A stretch of DNA of 64,000 nucleotides from Thermicanus aegyptius DSM 12793. Its GTDB lineage: Bacteria; Bacillota; Bacilli; Thermicanales; Thermicanaceae. The notes under the pieces are model-generated. The model had not been told where the DNA came from, did no database searches, and saw nothing but the letters and a program-made list of their open reading frames with translations. Each line of letters begins with the position of its first letter. Position 1 is the stretch's first letter. The DNA is taken from contig NZ_KI783301.1 of assembly GCF_000510645.1 (NCBI RefSeq), positions 2,363,151 to 2,427,150 of the forward strand, in the 5' to 3' direction. The position numbers and the translations under genes were made by a program. This document shows positions 8,924-16,634 of this stretch, piece after piece.

Positions 8924-8952
8924 AGTTTATTAAGTTATTCTATTTATGTCAA
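8924..8952 (-). promoter_or_regulatory. Sigma-A promoter of the SR1P-like gene
   Basis: TTGACA (8952-8947), 17-nt spacer, TAAACT (8929-8924) on the minus strand, with AT-rich flanks, 67 nt before the ATG. In B. subtilis SR1 is repressed by CcpN and CcpA; I did not identify their sites here. Confidence 0.65.
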
Positions 8953-8981
8953 CCCCTTGATTTATTCGTCACATAAAAGCC

Positions 8982-9011
8982 AAAAAAATCCCTTCCACCA
9001 GGAAGGGATTT
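8982..9011 (-). terminator. Terminator of the DUF3055 gene
   Basis: AAATCCCTTCC, loop TGGT, GGAAGGGATTTTTTT read on the minus strand: an 11-bp stem followed by a T-run, 40 nt after the stop. Confidence 0.85.
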
Positions 9012-9050
9012 AGGAATATGGAAGGGAAAACGGTTCTCTTTAAGTGATCC

Positions 9051-9347
9051 TTAATACTGAGGCTCATACGGGAGAGAAGGAATATACTCCTCAAAGAAAT
9101 GAACCATCCGCTCCACATCATCTTCATGGTGAATCTGGAAGGTCTTTTTGAGCCATTCCTTATTGCTCAGTTCAAAGGGACTGACCAAGACTGCCTTTCC
9201 CGTCAGCATGTCGATCACAATCGGCTTCCCGAAAAAGCGGTTGGTATAAAGGATGCCGAAGTCATATCGGGCGTGTTCTGAATGAAAACCGACAAACCGG
9301 ATCTGCGTCAGCTCAGAATGATCGTACAAACCTTCAAATGCGTGCAC
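9051..9347 (-). CDS. DUF3055 family protein
   Basis: About 98 residues. The core (LYDHSELTQIRFVGFHSEHA, RYDFGILYTNRFFGKPIV, then LVSPFEL and a helical C-terminus with DVERMVHFFEEYIP) matches the DUF3055 family, a small conserved Bacilli protein of unknown function. I start at GTG 9347 because AGGAGG is 9 nt upstream; the ATG at 9368 would place this site inside the coding sequence and add residues absent from the family. Monocistronic and divergent from the next gene. Confidence 0.78.
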   Translation of the reverse strand: MHAFEGLYDHSELTQIRFVGFHSEHARYDFGILYTNRFFGKPIVIDMLTGKAVLVSPFELSNKEWLKKTFQIHHEDDVERMVHFFEEYIPSLPYEPQY

Positions 9348-9461
9348 CGTGAAACGCCTCCTTTTCATTCAGATGATGGCCATAAGCCTGCTTTACATCC
9401 ATGCATAGGGGTATGGGGAAACACCTTTTGCGGTAAAGTAATAGGAGGAGGTGATTCTCTG

Positions 9462-9692
9462 TTGAAGAAAAAGGGTAAGGAAAGTGAGGCTAACAAGTTC
9501 TTGGTCAATTGGGGCGAAAAGATTCCTCCGGAGGAGATGGCAGGAGATTCGATCACCGATGATCTCCTACCCTACAATGATGCCGAGGAAAATCTGGAAT
9601 ACCGCTCTCAGCTCCCATTAGGCTACCCCTTTATGCACCCTATGCACGACGCAACCTTAGATACGTACGGCGAAGAGGGAAAATCCAAATAA
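9462..9692 (+). CDS. Small hypothetical protein
   Basis: A 76-residue acidic protein of unknown function (LLKKKGKESEANKF start, GYPFMHPMHDATLDTY near the end). I did not recognise the family. The start is the TTG at 9462 with AGGAGGTGAT ending 6 nt upstream, an excellent site; the open frame extends further upstream only by overlapping the divergent DUF3055 gene. A hairpin follows the stop. No signal peptide or membrane segment is visible; it is probably cytoplasmic and possibly Bacilli-specific. Confidence 0.6.
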   Translation: MKKKGKESEANKFLVNWGEKIPPEEMAGDSITDDLLPYNDAEENLEYRSQLPLGYPFMHPMHDATLDTYGEEGKSK

Positions 9693-9704
9693 TTCTCGGC
9701 AGTG

Positions 9705-9735
9705 AGGGCTCTCCGAGGAGGAGAACCCTTTTCTA
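9705..9735 (+). terminator. Probable terminator after the small hypothetical gene
   Basis: GGGCTCTCC, loop GAGGA, GGAGAACCC with one mismatch, followed by TTTTCT. Confidence 0.5.
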
Positions 9736-9815
9736 TTGTTTACTATTATAGCAATTCATTCATGGGAAGTCAAGATGTTGTCTGAAAAGTCAATTTTTGT
9801 TCGTTTTTTAGCCTT

Positions 9816-10400
9816 TCATGGTGCCGTTCCTACCCCTTCTTGGGGTTCTCCCTTTCTTTCGGTCCTTTTATCTTCTTCCCTCGACCACTCTTCGAGGGAA
9901 AGAAAGGGATTGTCACTCCGTTTAAGCCAGGAGAGTTTCTCCTCCCCTTGAACTTCAACGGCAATGAAATCGAGGAGCTCCTTAAAGAGGGCAAGGACGG
10001 CATGACTGTACCGGTTCTCCATCGACTTAAGGGCTTTAGCCAATTGGAAGGAATGAAGATTTTGTTGATAATATTGGAGGACCAATTCCCGTCCTTCGTC
10101 GGTGATAAACACATTGACGACCCGACCATCCTGTTCACTCTTCTCAATGGTAACCAATCCCTTTTCCATCAATTTCCTAACATGAATCACAATCGATGAA
10201 GTATGCCAGAAGGTCCACTCTGCTATGGTGGTGATGCGAACCCCCCCATTACAGTAAAGGATGAAGAGAATGTTTAGCTGAATAGAAGAATCCAGGCCAA
10301 GGCGGGTGGCAGCACTTTCAAGGTCTTGTTTATTCGCCGCCGAAATCGCCCGAAATGCGTTTAAAACCAATTGCAAATCCAACCCATGATTTCGCTCCAT
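9816..10400 (-). CDS. MarR-family transcriptional regulator
   Basis: About 194 residues with a MarR winged helix-turn-helix: TTIAEWTFWHTSSIVIHVRK is the recognition region and LMEKGLVTIEKSEQDGRVVN the wing. The charged C-terminal extension (SREEDKRTERKGEPQ) is longer than usual for MarR. The helix layout recalls the Hpr/ScoC branch, but identity is not established. ATG 10400 is preferred over the upstream TTG 10409 because AAGGGG is then 10 nt away. Target genes are unknown; it stands alone between two oppositely oriented genes. Confidence 0.82.
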   Translation of the reverse strand: MERNHGLDLQLVLNAFRAISAANKQDLESAATRLGLDSSIQLNILFILYCNGGVRITTIAEWTFWHTSSIVIHVRKLMEKGLVTIEKSEQDGRVVNVFITDEGRELVLQYYQQNLHSFQLAKALKSMENRYSHAVLALFKELLDFIAVEVQGEEKLSWLKRSDNPFLSLEEWSREEDKRTERKGEPQEGVGTAP

Positions 10401-10543
10401 AATCCCCAATCCCCTTCTTTTTTCCGTAGAATTTTTTATTTCTAAATCTTTATTTAAAATATATTTTATAATAAAGTGAAACGCTTGCCAATACTATTTT
10501 AATTATTACGAATTATTTTTTCTGAGATCCTGCCTCTTCTTTC

Positions 10544-10573
10544 TTGTTCTTCATCTTCCCGTTCTGGTATGAT
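10544..10573 (+). promoter_or_regulatory. Extended -10 promoter for the DUF1885 gene
   Basis: TTGTTC (10544-10549), 18-nt spacer, TGG-TATGAT (-10 at 10568-10573), 42 nt before the ATG. Confidence 0.55.
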
Positions 10574-10615
10574 GAAAGAAAGCGAGCGATTTGAATCAGA
10601 TGGGAGTGATAAAAA

Positions 10616-11020
10616 ATGCCACAGAGCGCTTATATTAAGATCCTTGAACTTTCAAAGAAAGAACGTCTTACCCTGGAGGAATTAAAAGGAGCCATCGAGC
10701 ATTATATTGAAATGACAACAAAAACGGGGGAACAATTGGATTGGGGCTATGAGAAGGCTGCCTTCCCTTACACGCTGGAAATGAAGGGGGAAGGGGAGAA
10801 ACATTGGTTTTACCTAAAAGGGAAGAATCCCAATTTATATCGAGTCATTCTGGTCGGGTTAGGAGAGACGGAGGATGGCAAGGATGTGATCCAGATTACG
10901 CTTCCCGATCCTTCCACCCACGGAGACAAAGGCAAAGCAAACGAGTTATCCCGCTATCTGGCTAAACATTTTAAAGCAGAGCTTACACTATTTAATGGTC
11001 GGATTCAGTCTTTTCTGTGA
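10616..11020 (+). CDS. DUF1885 family protein
   Basis: A 134-residue protein matching DUF1885, a conserved Bacilli family of unknown function: MPQSAYIKILELSKKERL at the start, EMTTKTGEQLDWGYEKAAFP in the middle, and LPDPSTHGDKGKANELSRYL near the end. GGGAGTGAT precedes ATG 10616. It is flanked by its own promoter and a strong terminator, so it is monocistronic. No membrane segment or signal is visible. Confidence 0.78.
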   Translation: MPQSAYIKILELSKKERLTLEELKGAIEHYIEMTTKTGEQLDWGYEKAAFPYTLEMKGEGEKHWFYLKGKNPNLYRVILVGLGETEDGKDVIQITLPDPSTHGDKGKANELSRYLAKHFKAELTLFNGRIQSFL

Positions 11021-11048
11021 AAATCCCTTTCATGCCGGAATGGTGTTG

Positions 11049-11078
11049 AAAAGGCCGGTTCATCAAACCGGCCTTTTT
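11049..11078. terminator. Bidirectional terminator
   Basis: AAAAGGCCGGTT, loop CATCA, AACCGGCCTTTTT between the convergent DUF1885 and PAP2 genes. T-runs are present on both strands. Confidence 0.85.
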
Positions 11079-11107
11079 CCTTTAGATGATGATAAAACAA
11101 AAGTTCT

Positions 11108-11635
11108 TCAAACAAAATAGAGATGGCTTAAATAAGCACTTAACGTTCCTATCGTTGCTCCTACGATCACATCACTGGGATAATGAAACCCGAGATAAAC
11201 CCGGGAAAAGCCAACCAGCAACGCGATGGCGAGAAAAAAAGGAGAGAAGAGCGGGAGATATAAAGCCAGAACGACCATCACCGAGAAAATGGCTGTCGTA
11301 TGGCCCGAGGGGAAGGAATAATCCTTCATCGGCTTTAAAGTAAAACGGGCATTCTCTAATGCCATATAAGGACGCTGCCTTGAAAAAAGAGACTTAATCC
11401 CCTGGGCCAATAAATGGCTTCCCACCAAGGAAAAAAGAGCTTCATAGCCCATCGTGCGGATCCAGCCATGAAAGGGGAGGATCATAAGAAGAACCAACAA
11501 GACGGTAAAACCGGTTCCTCCCAGATGGGTAATCCGAGGGAGCCAACGGTCCAGCCATTCCTTTTGCATCCGCTGGTTGAAGAAGCAAAAAAGGGTCTCA
11601 TCCTTATCTAAAATCCAGACAAACAAGCGATTCAT
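11108..11635 (-). CDS. PAP2-family membrane phosphatase
   Basis: About 175 residues with 5-6 hydrophobic segments and the three-part acid phosphatase signature: KSLFSRQRP (KxxxxxxRP), SFPSGHTTA (PSGH) and SRVYLGFHYPSDV (SRxxxxxHxxxD). Proteins of this size in Bacilli dephosphorylate undecaprenyl pyrophosphate (BcrC type) or phosphatidylglycerol phosphate; which one applies cannot be told. The start is ATG 11635 preceded by AAGGGGAAGGG; an upstream GTG 11656 has no site. It stands alone. Confidence 0.87.
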   Translation of the reverse strand: MNRLFVWILDKDETLFCFFNQRMQKEWLDRWLPRITHLGGTGFTVLLVLLMILPFHGWIRTMGYEALFSLVGSHLLAQGIKSLFSRQRPYMALENARFTLKPMKDYSFPSGHTTAIFSVMVVLALYLPLFSPFFLAIALLVGFSRVYLGFHYPSDVIVGATIGTLSAYLSHLYFV

Positions 11636-11730
11636 CTTTTTCCCTTCCCCTTTCACCCTATAACAGTACTATTATACTTTAGTTCCAGGAGAAAGAAATA
11701 AAGAAGAGATAAAAAAATTGTAAAGAAACA

Positions 11731-12369
11731 TTAACGAGACTCTATTTTCTTCTCTGCAATCGTGTAAAACGTCTCTCCCAACGATGGAATTTTCATCTGC
11801 AGGCGAAATTTATAGGAGCCGGCTTGATTAAAACGAGCGTTGCTTACTTGGAAGCTAATCCAGGCATCCTCCCCGCTGTTCTTCACCACACCGGGGGTTA
11901 CCTTAAACTCATCCTTGCCCGCACTGCCCGGCGTATCGACGTCAAGTCTTAATTCCACGTCTTCATCGGGCAGGTTCTCAACCTCCGTATAGACGTAAAA
12001 GGAATCGAGGAATTCCCCCTTCTTCACCTTGCTGAAGGGGCCGGCGATGACGAATCGATCTTCCTTCTTTCCCACCGTCGTGGCGGTTACCATCTGCACA
12101 TCCGGTTTGATCAAAGAGATGGTACGGTGGGAAGAATCCCATATCAGAACGGCATGGAGGGCATCGGCCATTTTCTTAAAGAAGGCTTGGATGCGATCCA
12201 GTTCACGGGTGAGGATAAATTGAAGGGGAGCCTTATACTCGTAAATCACCTCGTTATTCATCTTTAATTGATCCATATCAAAGGTGGGATCGGAGAATCC
12301 CCGGGCCTGAGCCAGTCCGGCAAAGAGAAAAGAAAAGAGGAGAAAGAGCAGAAAACTCTTACGCCACAC
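11731..12369 (-). CDS. Secreted protein with a short copper-amine-oxidase-N-like segment
   Basis: This 212-residue protein begins with a clear signal peptide (WRKSFLLFLLFSFLFAGLAQA, cleavage likely after AQA). A segment AVLIWDSSHRTISLIKPDVQ resembles the repeat of copper amine oxidase N-terminal-like domains. The C-terminal half (about 100-212) looks like a beta-sandwich; DVELRLDVDTPG and SYKFRLQMKIP alternate as strands. The function is unknown and an extracytoplasmic location is expected. The start is GTG 12369 with AGAAGGTG 7 nt upstream. Divergent from the GNAT gene. Confidence 0.65.
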   Translation of the reverse strand: MWRKSFLLFLLFSFLFAGLAQARGFSDPTFDMDQLKMNNEVIYEYKAPLQFILTRELDRIQAFFKKMADALHAVLIWDSSHRTISLIKPDVQMVTATTVGKKEDRFVIAGPFSKVKKGEFLDSFYVYTEVENLPDEDVELRLDVDTPGSAGKDEFKVTPGVVKNSGEDAWISFQVSNARFNQAGSYKFRLQMKIPSLGETFYTIAEKKIESR

Positions 12370-12454
12370 GTCTGGACACCTTCTTTTTCATTTTCGGTCT
12401 CATCTGTTTATACGCATTTTTGGGAGAGAAGTTGTGGTTTGAGGGTAGGATGGC

Positions 12455-12484
12455 TGTACACGCTTCCGCATCGGAGGATATAAT
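12455..12484 (+). promoter_or_regulatory. Possible promoter for the GNAT gene
   Basis: TGTACA (12455-12460), 18-nt spacer, TATAAT (12479-12484), 86 nt before the ATG. The -10 is perfect and the -35 moderate. Confidence 0.45.
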
Positions 12485-12570
12485 AGGGGAGATAATGAGA
12501 AAGGCCGCCCCAAAAGAATATACCCATAACAGGGGGAGCGAAAGAGGAAATAGGAGGAGAAGAAGGCAGG

Positions 12571-13023
12571 ATGGAAAATATGGAAATCCGAAAAGTTGTA
12601 ACCGATGCAGATTGGGATGCCGTCATGGGGATACGATATCAAGTCTTCGTAGAAGAACAACAGGTTCCCCTCTCCATCGAGGTTGATTCATGGGACAGAC
12701 ATCCACTCACCCAATTCCTCCTCGCAGTGAACGAGCGAGGAGAGGGGATCGGATGTTTGCGACTTCGCCCCTATGATGAAACAAGTAATGTGGGGAAAGT
12801 GGAGAGGGTGGCCGTAGTAAAAAAAATGCGTGGAAAGAAGATCGGAGCCAAGCTGATGGAGGAGGCGGAAAGGTTAGCCTTAAAGACCGGTTTTATGAAG
12901 CTTAAGCTAAATGCCCAGCTTCATGCCCATTCCTTCTATGAAAAGCTGGGCTATGTAAGCGTAGGCGAAGTTTTTGAGGAAGCGGGGATTCCGCACATCG
13001 CCATGGAAAAAGAGATCGGTTAA
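12571..13023 (+). CDS. GNAT-family N-acetyltransferase (YjcF-like)
   Basis: A 150-residue GNAT protein: IRYQVFVEEQQVPLSIEVD at the N-terminus is typical of the ElaA/YjcF branch. VERVAVVKKMRGKKIGAKLM carries the acetyl-CoA pyrophosphate loop (R-x-x-G/K-x-G/A), and LNAQLHAHSFYEKLGY and EAGIPHIAMEK complete the family pattern. The acceptor substrate is unknown. An AGGAGG lies 13 nt upstream and AGAAGG 4 nt upstream of ATG 12571; ATG 12580 is an alternative start. Confidence 0.85.
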   Translation: MENMEIRKVVTDADWDAVMGIRYQVFVEEQQVPLSIEVDSWDRHPLTQFLLAVNERGEGIGCLRLRPYDETSNVGKVERVAVVKKMRGKKIGAKLMEEAERLALKTGFMKLKLNAQLHAHSFYEKLGYVSVGEVFEEAGIPHIAMEKEIG

Positions 13024-13075
13024 GTTCGGACGTCCGGCATCTCATTCCGCTTCCTTAAGAAAAAGCCTACCTCCT

Positions 13076-13112
13076 TAAAAACCGCCGTCGTCTTTGTTTG
13101 ACGTGCGGCGGA
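13076..13112 (-). terminator. Terminator of fabI
   Basis: On the minus strand CCGCCGCACGTC pairs with GACGACGGCGG around a TTTGTTT-type loop, followed by TTTTTAAGG; 48 nt after the fabI stop. Confidence 0.65.
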
Positions 13113-13159
13113 CAGGAAATTTTCTTATGAACATGAAATCTTTGATTTGAATGTTCCCC

Positions 13160-13936
13160 TTAATAGCCAAGAATGTGATACCCACTATCGACATGAATGA
13201 TTTCCCCTGTAACGGCCCTGGAGAAGTCGCTTAAAAGGAAGTAAGCCACATCACCGATCTCTTCCTGGGTCACATTCCTTCGCAGGGGGGCCTTCTCTTC
13301 GATCGTATGGAGAATATCGTTAAATCCGCTTACCCCTTTCGCCGAAACCGTGCGAATCGGTCCCGCAGAAATGGCATTTACACGGATGCCCGCCTTTCCT
13401 AAGTCATTGGCGAGGTATCGAACGGAAGCATCCAGAGAAGCCTTGGCCACGCCCATGATATTATAATTCTGAACCACGCGCTCACCCCCCAAATAGGTAA
13501 GGGTAACAATGCTTCCTCCTTCCTTCATAAGGGGTTTTAGCGTGCGAGCCACCGCGATCAGAGAATAGACGCTCACATCGTGAGCGATATGAAATCCTTC
13601 CCTGGAGGTGTTGATAAACTCTCCTTCCAGCTCTTCCTTTTTAGCGAAGGCGATACAATGGGCGATCCCATGAAGTGTGCCGATATCTTCGGACAATGAT
13701 CGATACAAAGCCTCAATCTCCTCATCTTTCGTGACATCACATGGATAAAGGAGGGAACCTTTCTGTTCCAACGTGGCGACCAGCTCTTCTACGTTCTCCT
13801 TCACTCGATCGCCTTGGTATGTAAAGACGAGGCGAGCCCCTTCCCGATCCAACGCTTGGGCAATCCCCCAGGCAATGCTCCTTTTATTGGCCACTCCCAT
13901 GACTACATATGTTTTCCCCTCTAACGATTTACTCAT
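13160..13936 (-). CDS. fabI: Enoyl-[acyl-carrier-protein] reductase (NADH), FabI
   Basis: A 258-residue short-chain dehydrogenase of the FabI class that reduces trans-2-enoyl-ACP in the last step of fatty-acid elongation. MGVANKRSIAWGIAQ is the divergent FabI nucleotide-binding loop. The catalytic set is Y148 (TYLGGERVVQNYN), Y158 and K165 (NYNIMGVAKASLDASVRYLA), with the FabI-specific spacing Y-x6-K. NAISAGPIRTVSAKGVSGF is the substrate-binding loop. I start at ATG 13936 with GGGAGG 6 nt upstream; ATG 13942 is too close to that site. Monocistronic with its own terminator. The triclosan-target family is well established. Confidence 0.95.
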   Translation of the reverse strand: MSKSLEGKTYVVMGVANKRSIAWGIAQALDREGARLVFTYQGDRVKENVEELVATLEQKGSLLYPCDVTKDEEIEALYRSLSEDIGTLHGIAHCIAFAKKEELEGEFINTSREGFHIAHDVSVYSLIAVARTLKPLMKEGGSIVTLTYLGGERVVQNYNIMGVAKASLDASVRYLANDLGKAGIRVNAISAGPIRTVSAKGVSGFNDILHTIEEKAPLRRNVTQEEIGDVAYFLLSDFSRAVTGEIIHVDSGYHILGY

Positions 13937-14044
13937 CTTCATCCTCCCTTTTCAAAAGAAATACCCCTTCATAATCAAAGAGAGTATATCATATGTGGTA
14001 CTCCTTTTCCATGGGGAGTCGGGGGTCGCATCGGTATTGTAGCC

Positions 14045-14070
14045 AAGAAAAAACACCTGTTTCCAGGTGG
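14045..14070 (-). terminator. Terminator of the ytfI-ytfJ operon
   Basis: CACCTG, loop GAAA, CAGGTG, then TTTTTTCTT on the minus strand, immediately after the ytfJ stop codon. Confidence 0.85.
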
Positions 14071-14541
14071 TTAAATGGGGGGCTCTTCTTTATCTGCTCT
14101 GTCCGTTCCTTGATTCCCCTCTTTATTCCCAAATTGCTTCACCATCTCCTGCAATTTATCCACAACTTGGGGGGCGAGATCAAGGAGACGATCAAAAAGA
14201 TGCGTAGAGGATTCCAGGGGAACTAACTTTACACCGGCCGTCCCTACGACGAGAAATCCGATGGGTGTGATAGAGATCCCCCCACCGCTTCCGCCCCCGA
14301 AAGGCAAACCTTTTCCCGAATCTTCCCCGCCTCTTCCACCTTCTCGATTTTTCCCGCCATCAGGGTTCCATTCAAATTCCGTACCTCCTGCCACAAAGCC
14401 GAATCCAACCTTCGATATGGGGAGGATCACTTCGCCTCCAGGGGTTTCCACAGGGTCACCAATGATCGTAGAAACATCGACCATGTTTTTTATGTTCTCC
14501 ATCGCGGTGCTCATCAAGCCCTGAATAGGATGCTCTTCCAT
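14071..14541 (-). CDS. ytfJ: GerW/YtfJ-family sporulation protein
   Basis: A 156-residue protein of the GerW (YtfJ) family: HPIQGLMSTAMENIKNMVDV, then DVSTIIGDPVETPGGEVILP, GFGFVAGGTEF, a glycine-rich central linker and the conserved SITPIGFLVVGTAGVKLVPL. Family members are forespore proteins needed for efficient germination in B. subtilis. It overlaps the end of the upstream DUF2953 gene by 28 bp, reproducing the ytfI-ytfJ pair of Bacillus. An upstream sigma-F or sigma-G promoter was not identified. Confidence 0.9.
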   Translation of the reverse strand: MEEHPIQGLMSTAMENIKNMVDVSTIIGDPVETPGGEVILPISKVGFGFVAGGTEFEWNPDGGKNREGGRGGEDSGKGLPFGGGSGGGISITPIGFLVVGTAGVKLVPLESSTHLFDRLLDLAPQVVDKLQEMVKQFGNKEGNQGTDRADKEEPPI

Positions 14542-15167
14542 GATTTTTCACGTCCCTTTCTTAAATTCCAGATCAGAAGGATTGCCGTTTTGATCGCCTG
14601 ACCTAATGAAAAACGTAAGGTGAGATCGAGATAGGTACGAAATCTTTCTCCTGCGTAATGGGGGATCACCCGGATCTCCGGTGACTCAGTAAGGATCATA
14701 AAATGCCCTAAGCCCATGAGGGTAACGCCCTTAAGATTCCAGAGGAGACCCACCAAGATGGCCGTTAAAGCCGCATCTTCCGTTCCCAACTCGGTGTGCC
14801 ATGAAAAGCGCTTCACTTTTATTTTGGCCAAAAAACCCTGAATGATACAATAAAAATCCCGGATTCGATCGATCCATTCCTTCATTCCCCTACGTATTTT
14901 TTGGATCTCCTGATAAGAGATACGGTCCGTCTTCCGGTTTCCTTCCGCAAAGGGGGAATCTGTTTCATGCCGTAGGGTGATCCCCTTTCCCCCGAGTTTT
15001 AAGAGGGGAATTTCTTTCCGGATTGGGATGAGGAAAAGAAGGCGAACAAAGATGTTTAAAGAATCGTTCTCCCCGTTCTTTTGTAATGACATATGAATAT
15101 GTACCGGCGATAACCAAAAAAATATTCCTATCCCGATGATGATAAAAAGAACCAGTATAGTTCCGAT
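14514..15167 (-). CDS. ytfI: DUF2953 family membrane-anchored protein (YtfI-like), non-standard start
   Basis: The frame encodes a DUF2953 protein partnered with ytfJ. The first ATG in frame (15092) would remove the N-terminal membrane helix expected in this family. The 25 in-frame codons upstream encode exactly such a helix (GTILVLFIIIGIGIFFWLSP, then VHIH), but contain no ATG, GTG or TTG before a TGA at 15174-15176. A strong GGAGG (15177-15181) sits 9 nt before an ATC at 15167. A GTG at 15177 starts a different frame. Either a rare start codon (ATC, ATA or CTG) is used, or a one-base error or real frameshift is present. The coordinates here assume the ATC. Confidence 0.7.
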   Translation of the reverse strand: MGTILVLFIIIGIGIFFWLSPVHIHMSLQKNGENDSLNIFVRLLFLIPIRKEIPLLKLGGKGITLRHETDSPFAEGNRKTDRISYQEIQKIRRGMKEWIDRIRDFYCIIQGFLAKIKVKRFSWHTELGTEDAALTAILVGLLWNLKGVTLMGLGHFMILTESPEIRVIPHYAGERFRTYLDLTLRFSLGQAIKTAILLIWNLRKGREKSWKSILFRA

Positions 15168-15231
15168 CCCTGTTCACCTCCAGGTTAAAGCTCCCTCTTC
15201 CTTAGATTACCCACAATATTCCATCCCATCC

Positions 15232-15265
15232 AAAAAAGAACCTGCTACAATTTCTTGTAGCAGGC
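15232..15265 (-). terminator. Terminator of the SLH-3D gene
   Basis: CCTGCTACAA, loop GAAA, TTGTAGCAGG, then TTCTTTTTTGG on the minus strand; about 95 nt after the stop. Confidence 0.85.
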
Positions 15266-15360
15266 TAAGCGAAAGGGAGAAACTTGAAAATGGTGGTTTC
15301 AAATGACATTATACGCCATTAGGTATTTTTTTTAAAGTGCAATCATTACAAAGGACAAAC

Positions 15361-16362
15361 TTATTTCACCTTCACCGTAACCGGATCGAGAATATAAACC
15401 GTCAACTCCTTTTTAACTCCGAACTTTAGCGCTTCCTCCAAGGAATTCATATAGAGGTCCACCTTAAGTTCCCTGATCTCGTCGCCCCGATCTGCCGCGA
15501 CGGCAAAACCATAGCCGGGAATATAAAGCTGTGTTCCATACGGGATCACGGTAGGATCGACGGAGACGATTCCCTGCCGCACATCCCAGCCTAAAGCCGT
15601 GCGGTTCGAAATTTCCTTCTCTTTGTTGGAGTAGGCGGTCGCCTTAACCTTCACCTTCTGGAAATAGAGAACGGGGATATCGCTAACCTCTTCCTTCTTA
15701 ATCTCCGGGAGGGATAGGCGTTGATACAAGGTTTTATAAATCAGTTGTACGGCCTCTGCCCTCGTGGCATCCTTCCGGGGATCCAGCTTCAAGTCCCTGG
15801 AACCGCTGATGTACCCTTTGGCAACCGCATAGGCGAGGAGGGAACGGAAAGGCGGATCCACCGTTTTTTCATCGGAAAATTTATCTAAAACTTTTAGGTT
15901 GGAAAACTTCTGGGCAACCACGCCCTCTCCCAGGCTTCTAAGCAGAAGATCGATCATGTTCTCCCGGGAGAGGGGAGAATCGGGATAGAAATATTCTCCT
16001 TTTCCATCGATCCACCCCATTTGGTAGGCGGTCTCAACATAAGGGCGATACCAGGCATCGGAAGGCAGATCTTTGTAAGAAAGTTGACGGGCACCAGTTG
16101 GGGTAATCCCCTTCACCGTAAGCAATATGTAAATATACTCAGCCCGGGTAATTGCTTTTTCAGGCGAAAAAACGGTTTCGTCTTTGAAGGGGAGGGCTCC
16201 CATATTGTAGAGGGCTTCCGCCGCCTCTTTTGCCCAGTGCTGCTGAAGATCCTCAAAAATGACGGCTGTGGTTTGTATTTCTTCGCCGTCTGCGGCAAAA
16301 ACCGGATTGAAGGACAATAGGATAAAGAGGAGCGCTGTGATCATCATCCATCTCTTTTTCAT
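15361..16362 (-). CDS. SLH-domain protein with C-terminal 3D (RpfB/YocH-type) domain
   Basis: A 333-residue secreted protein with a signal peptide (WMMITALLFILLSFNPVFAA), three SLH repeats at about 35-225 (markers ITRAEYIYILL, LSRENMIDLLL, ATRAEAVQLIY) and a C-terminal 3D domain at about 245-333. The 3D core is KATAYSNKEKE, VSVDPTVIPYGTQLYIPGYG and AADRGDEIRELKVDLYM, carrying the three conserved aspartates. 3D domains are found in lytic transglycosylases and resuscitation-type factors that remodel peptidoglycan; SLH repeats bind pyruvylated wall polymer. ATG 16362 has GGGGG 7 nt upstream. A ydaO-type riboswitch precedes the gene, as for many cell-wall hydrolases. Confidence 0.9.
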   Translation of the reverse strand: MKKRWMMITALLFILLSFNPVFAADGEEIQTTAVIFEDLQQHWAKEAAEALYNMGALPFKDETVFSPEKAITRAEYIYILLTVKGITPTGARQLSYKDLPSDAWYRPYVETAYQMGWIDGKGEYFYPDSPLSRENMIDLLLRSLGEGVVAQKFSNLKVLDKFSDEKTVDPPFRSLLAYAVAKGYISGSRDLKLDPRKDATRAEAVQLIYKTLYQRLSLPEIKKEEVSDIPVLYFQKVKVKATAYSNKEKEISNRTALGWDVRQGIVSVDPTVIPYGTQLYIPGYGFAVAADRGDEIRELKVDLYMNSLEEALKFGVKKELTVYILDPVTVKVK

Positions 16363-16383
16363 TCTCAATCCCCCTATTGGATG

Positions 16384-16431
16384 AAAATAAAAGAAGCCTA
16401 CAGAAAGAGAAGAAACTCTTCCCGTGGCTTC
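16384..16431 (-). terminator. Expression-platform terminator of the c-di-AMP riboswitch
   Basis: On the minus strand GAAGCC...GGCTTC closes a long stem (inner AGAG/CTCT pairs), followed by TTTTATTTT, directly ahead of the ribosome binding site of the SLH-3D gene. Confidence 0.75.
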
Positions 16432-16477
16432 TTATCAAAAAACAAACAAGCGCATCATTTTACCTACCACGACAATC

Positions 16478-16605
16478 GTATCCTCTCCAGGACGCTTACG
16501 AGGTTAGCTGACGGGTTAGGACGTAAGAGTGGCCCTTCTCTAAATGAGATTCACCCCGAAATTGGATCCCCCGCTCCCAACGTATTGGGATTCAGCGATC
16601 TGACA
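16478..16605 (-). promoter_or_regulatory. Cyclic di-AMP (ydaO/yuaA) riboswitch
   Basis: The minus-strand RNA contains the ydaO consensus blocks in order: CGCTGAATCC, GGGAGCGGGGGATCCAA, TTCGGGGTGAATCTC, AGGGCCAC, and CCTAACCCGTCAGCTAACC with CTCGTAAGCGTC. This class binds cyclic di-AMP and usually turns genes off at high ligand; typical targets are peptidoglycan hydrolases and K+ or osmolyte transporters. Here it precedes an SLH-3D wall protein and is followed by a terminator, consistent with transcriptional control. Exact boundaries are approximate. Confidence 0.92.
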
Positions 16606-16634
16606 CGAAAGAAACCTTTCTTCGATTTTCATTT

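Noticed and set aside
14965-15177. GTG-started frame at the DUF2953 5' end as a separate small gene
   Set aside because: It has a good ribosome binding site but encodes no recognisable protein, and it overlaps the membrane helix of DUF2953 in another frame; discussed as part of the start-codon problem.
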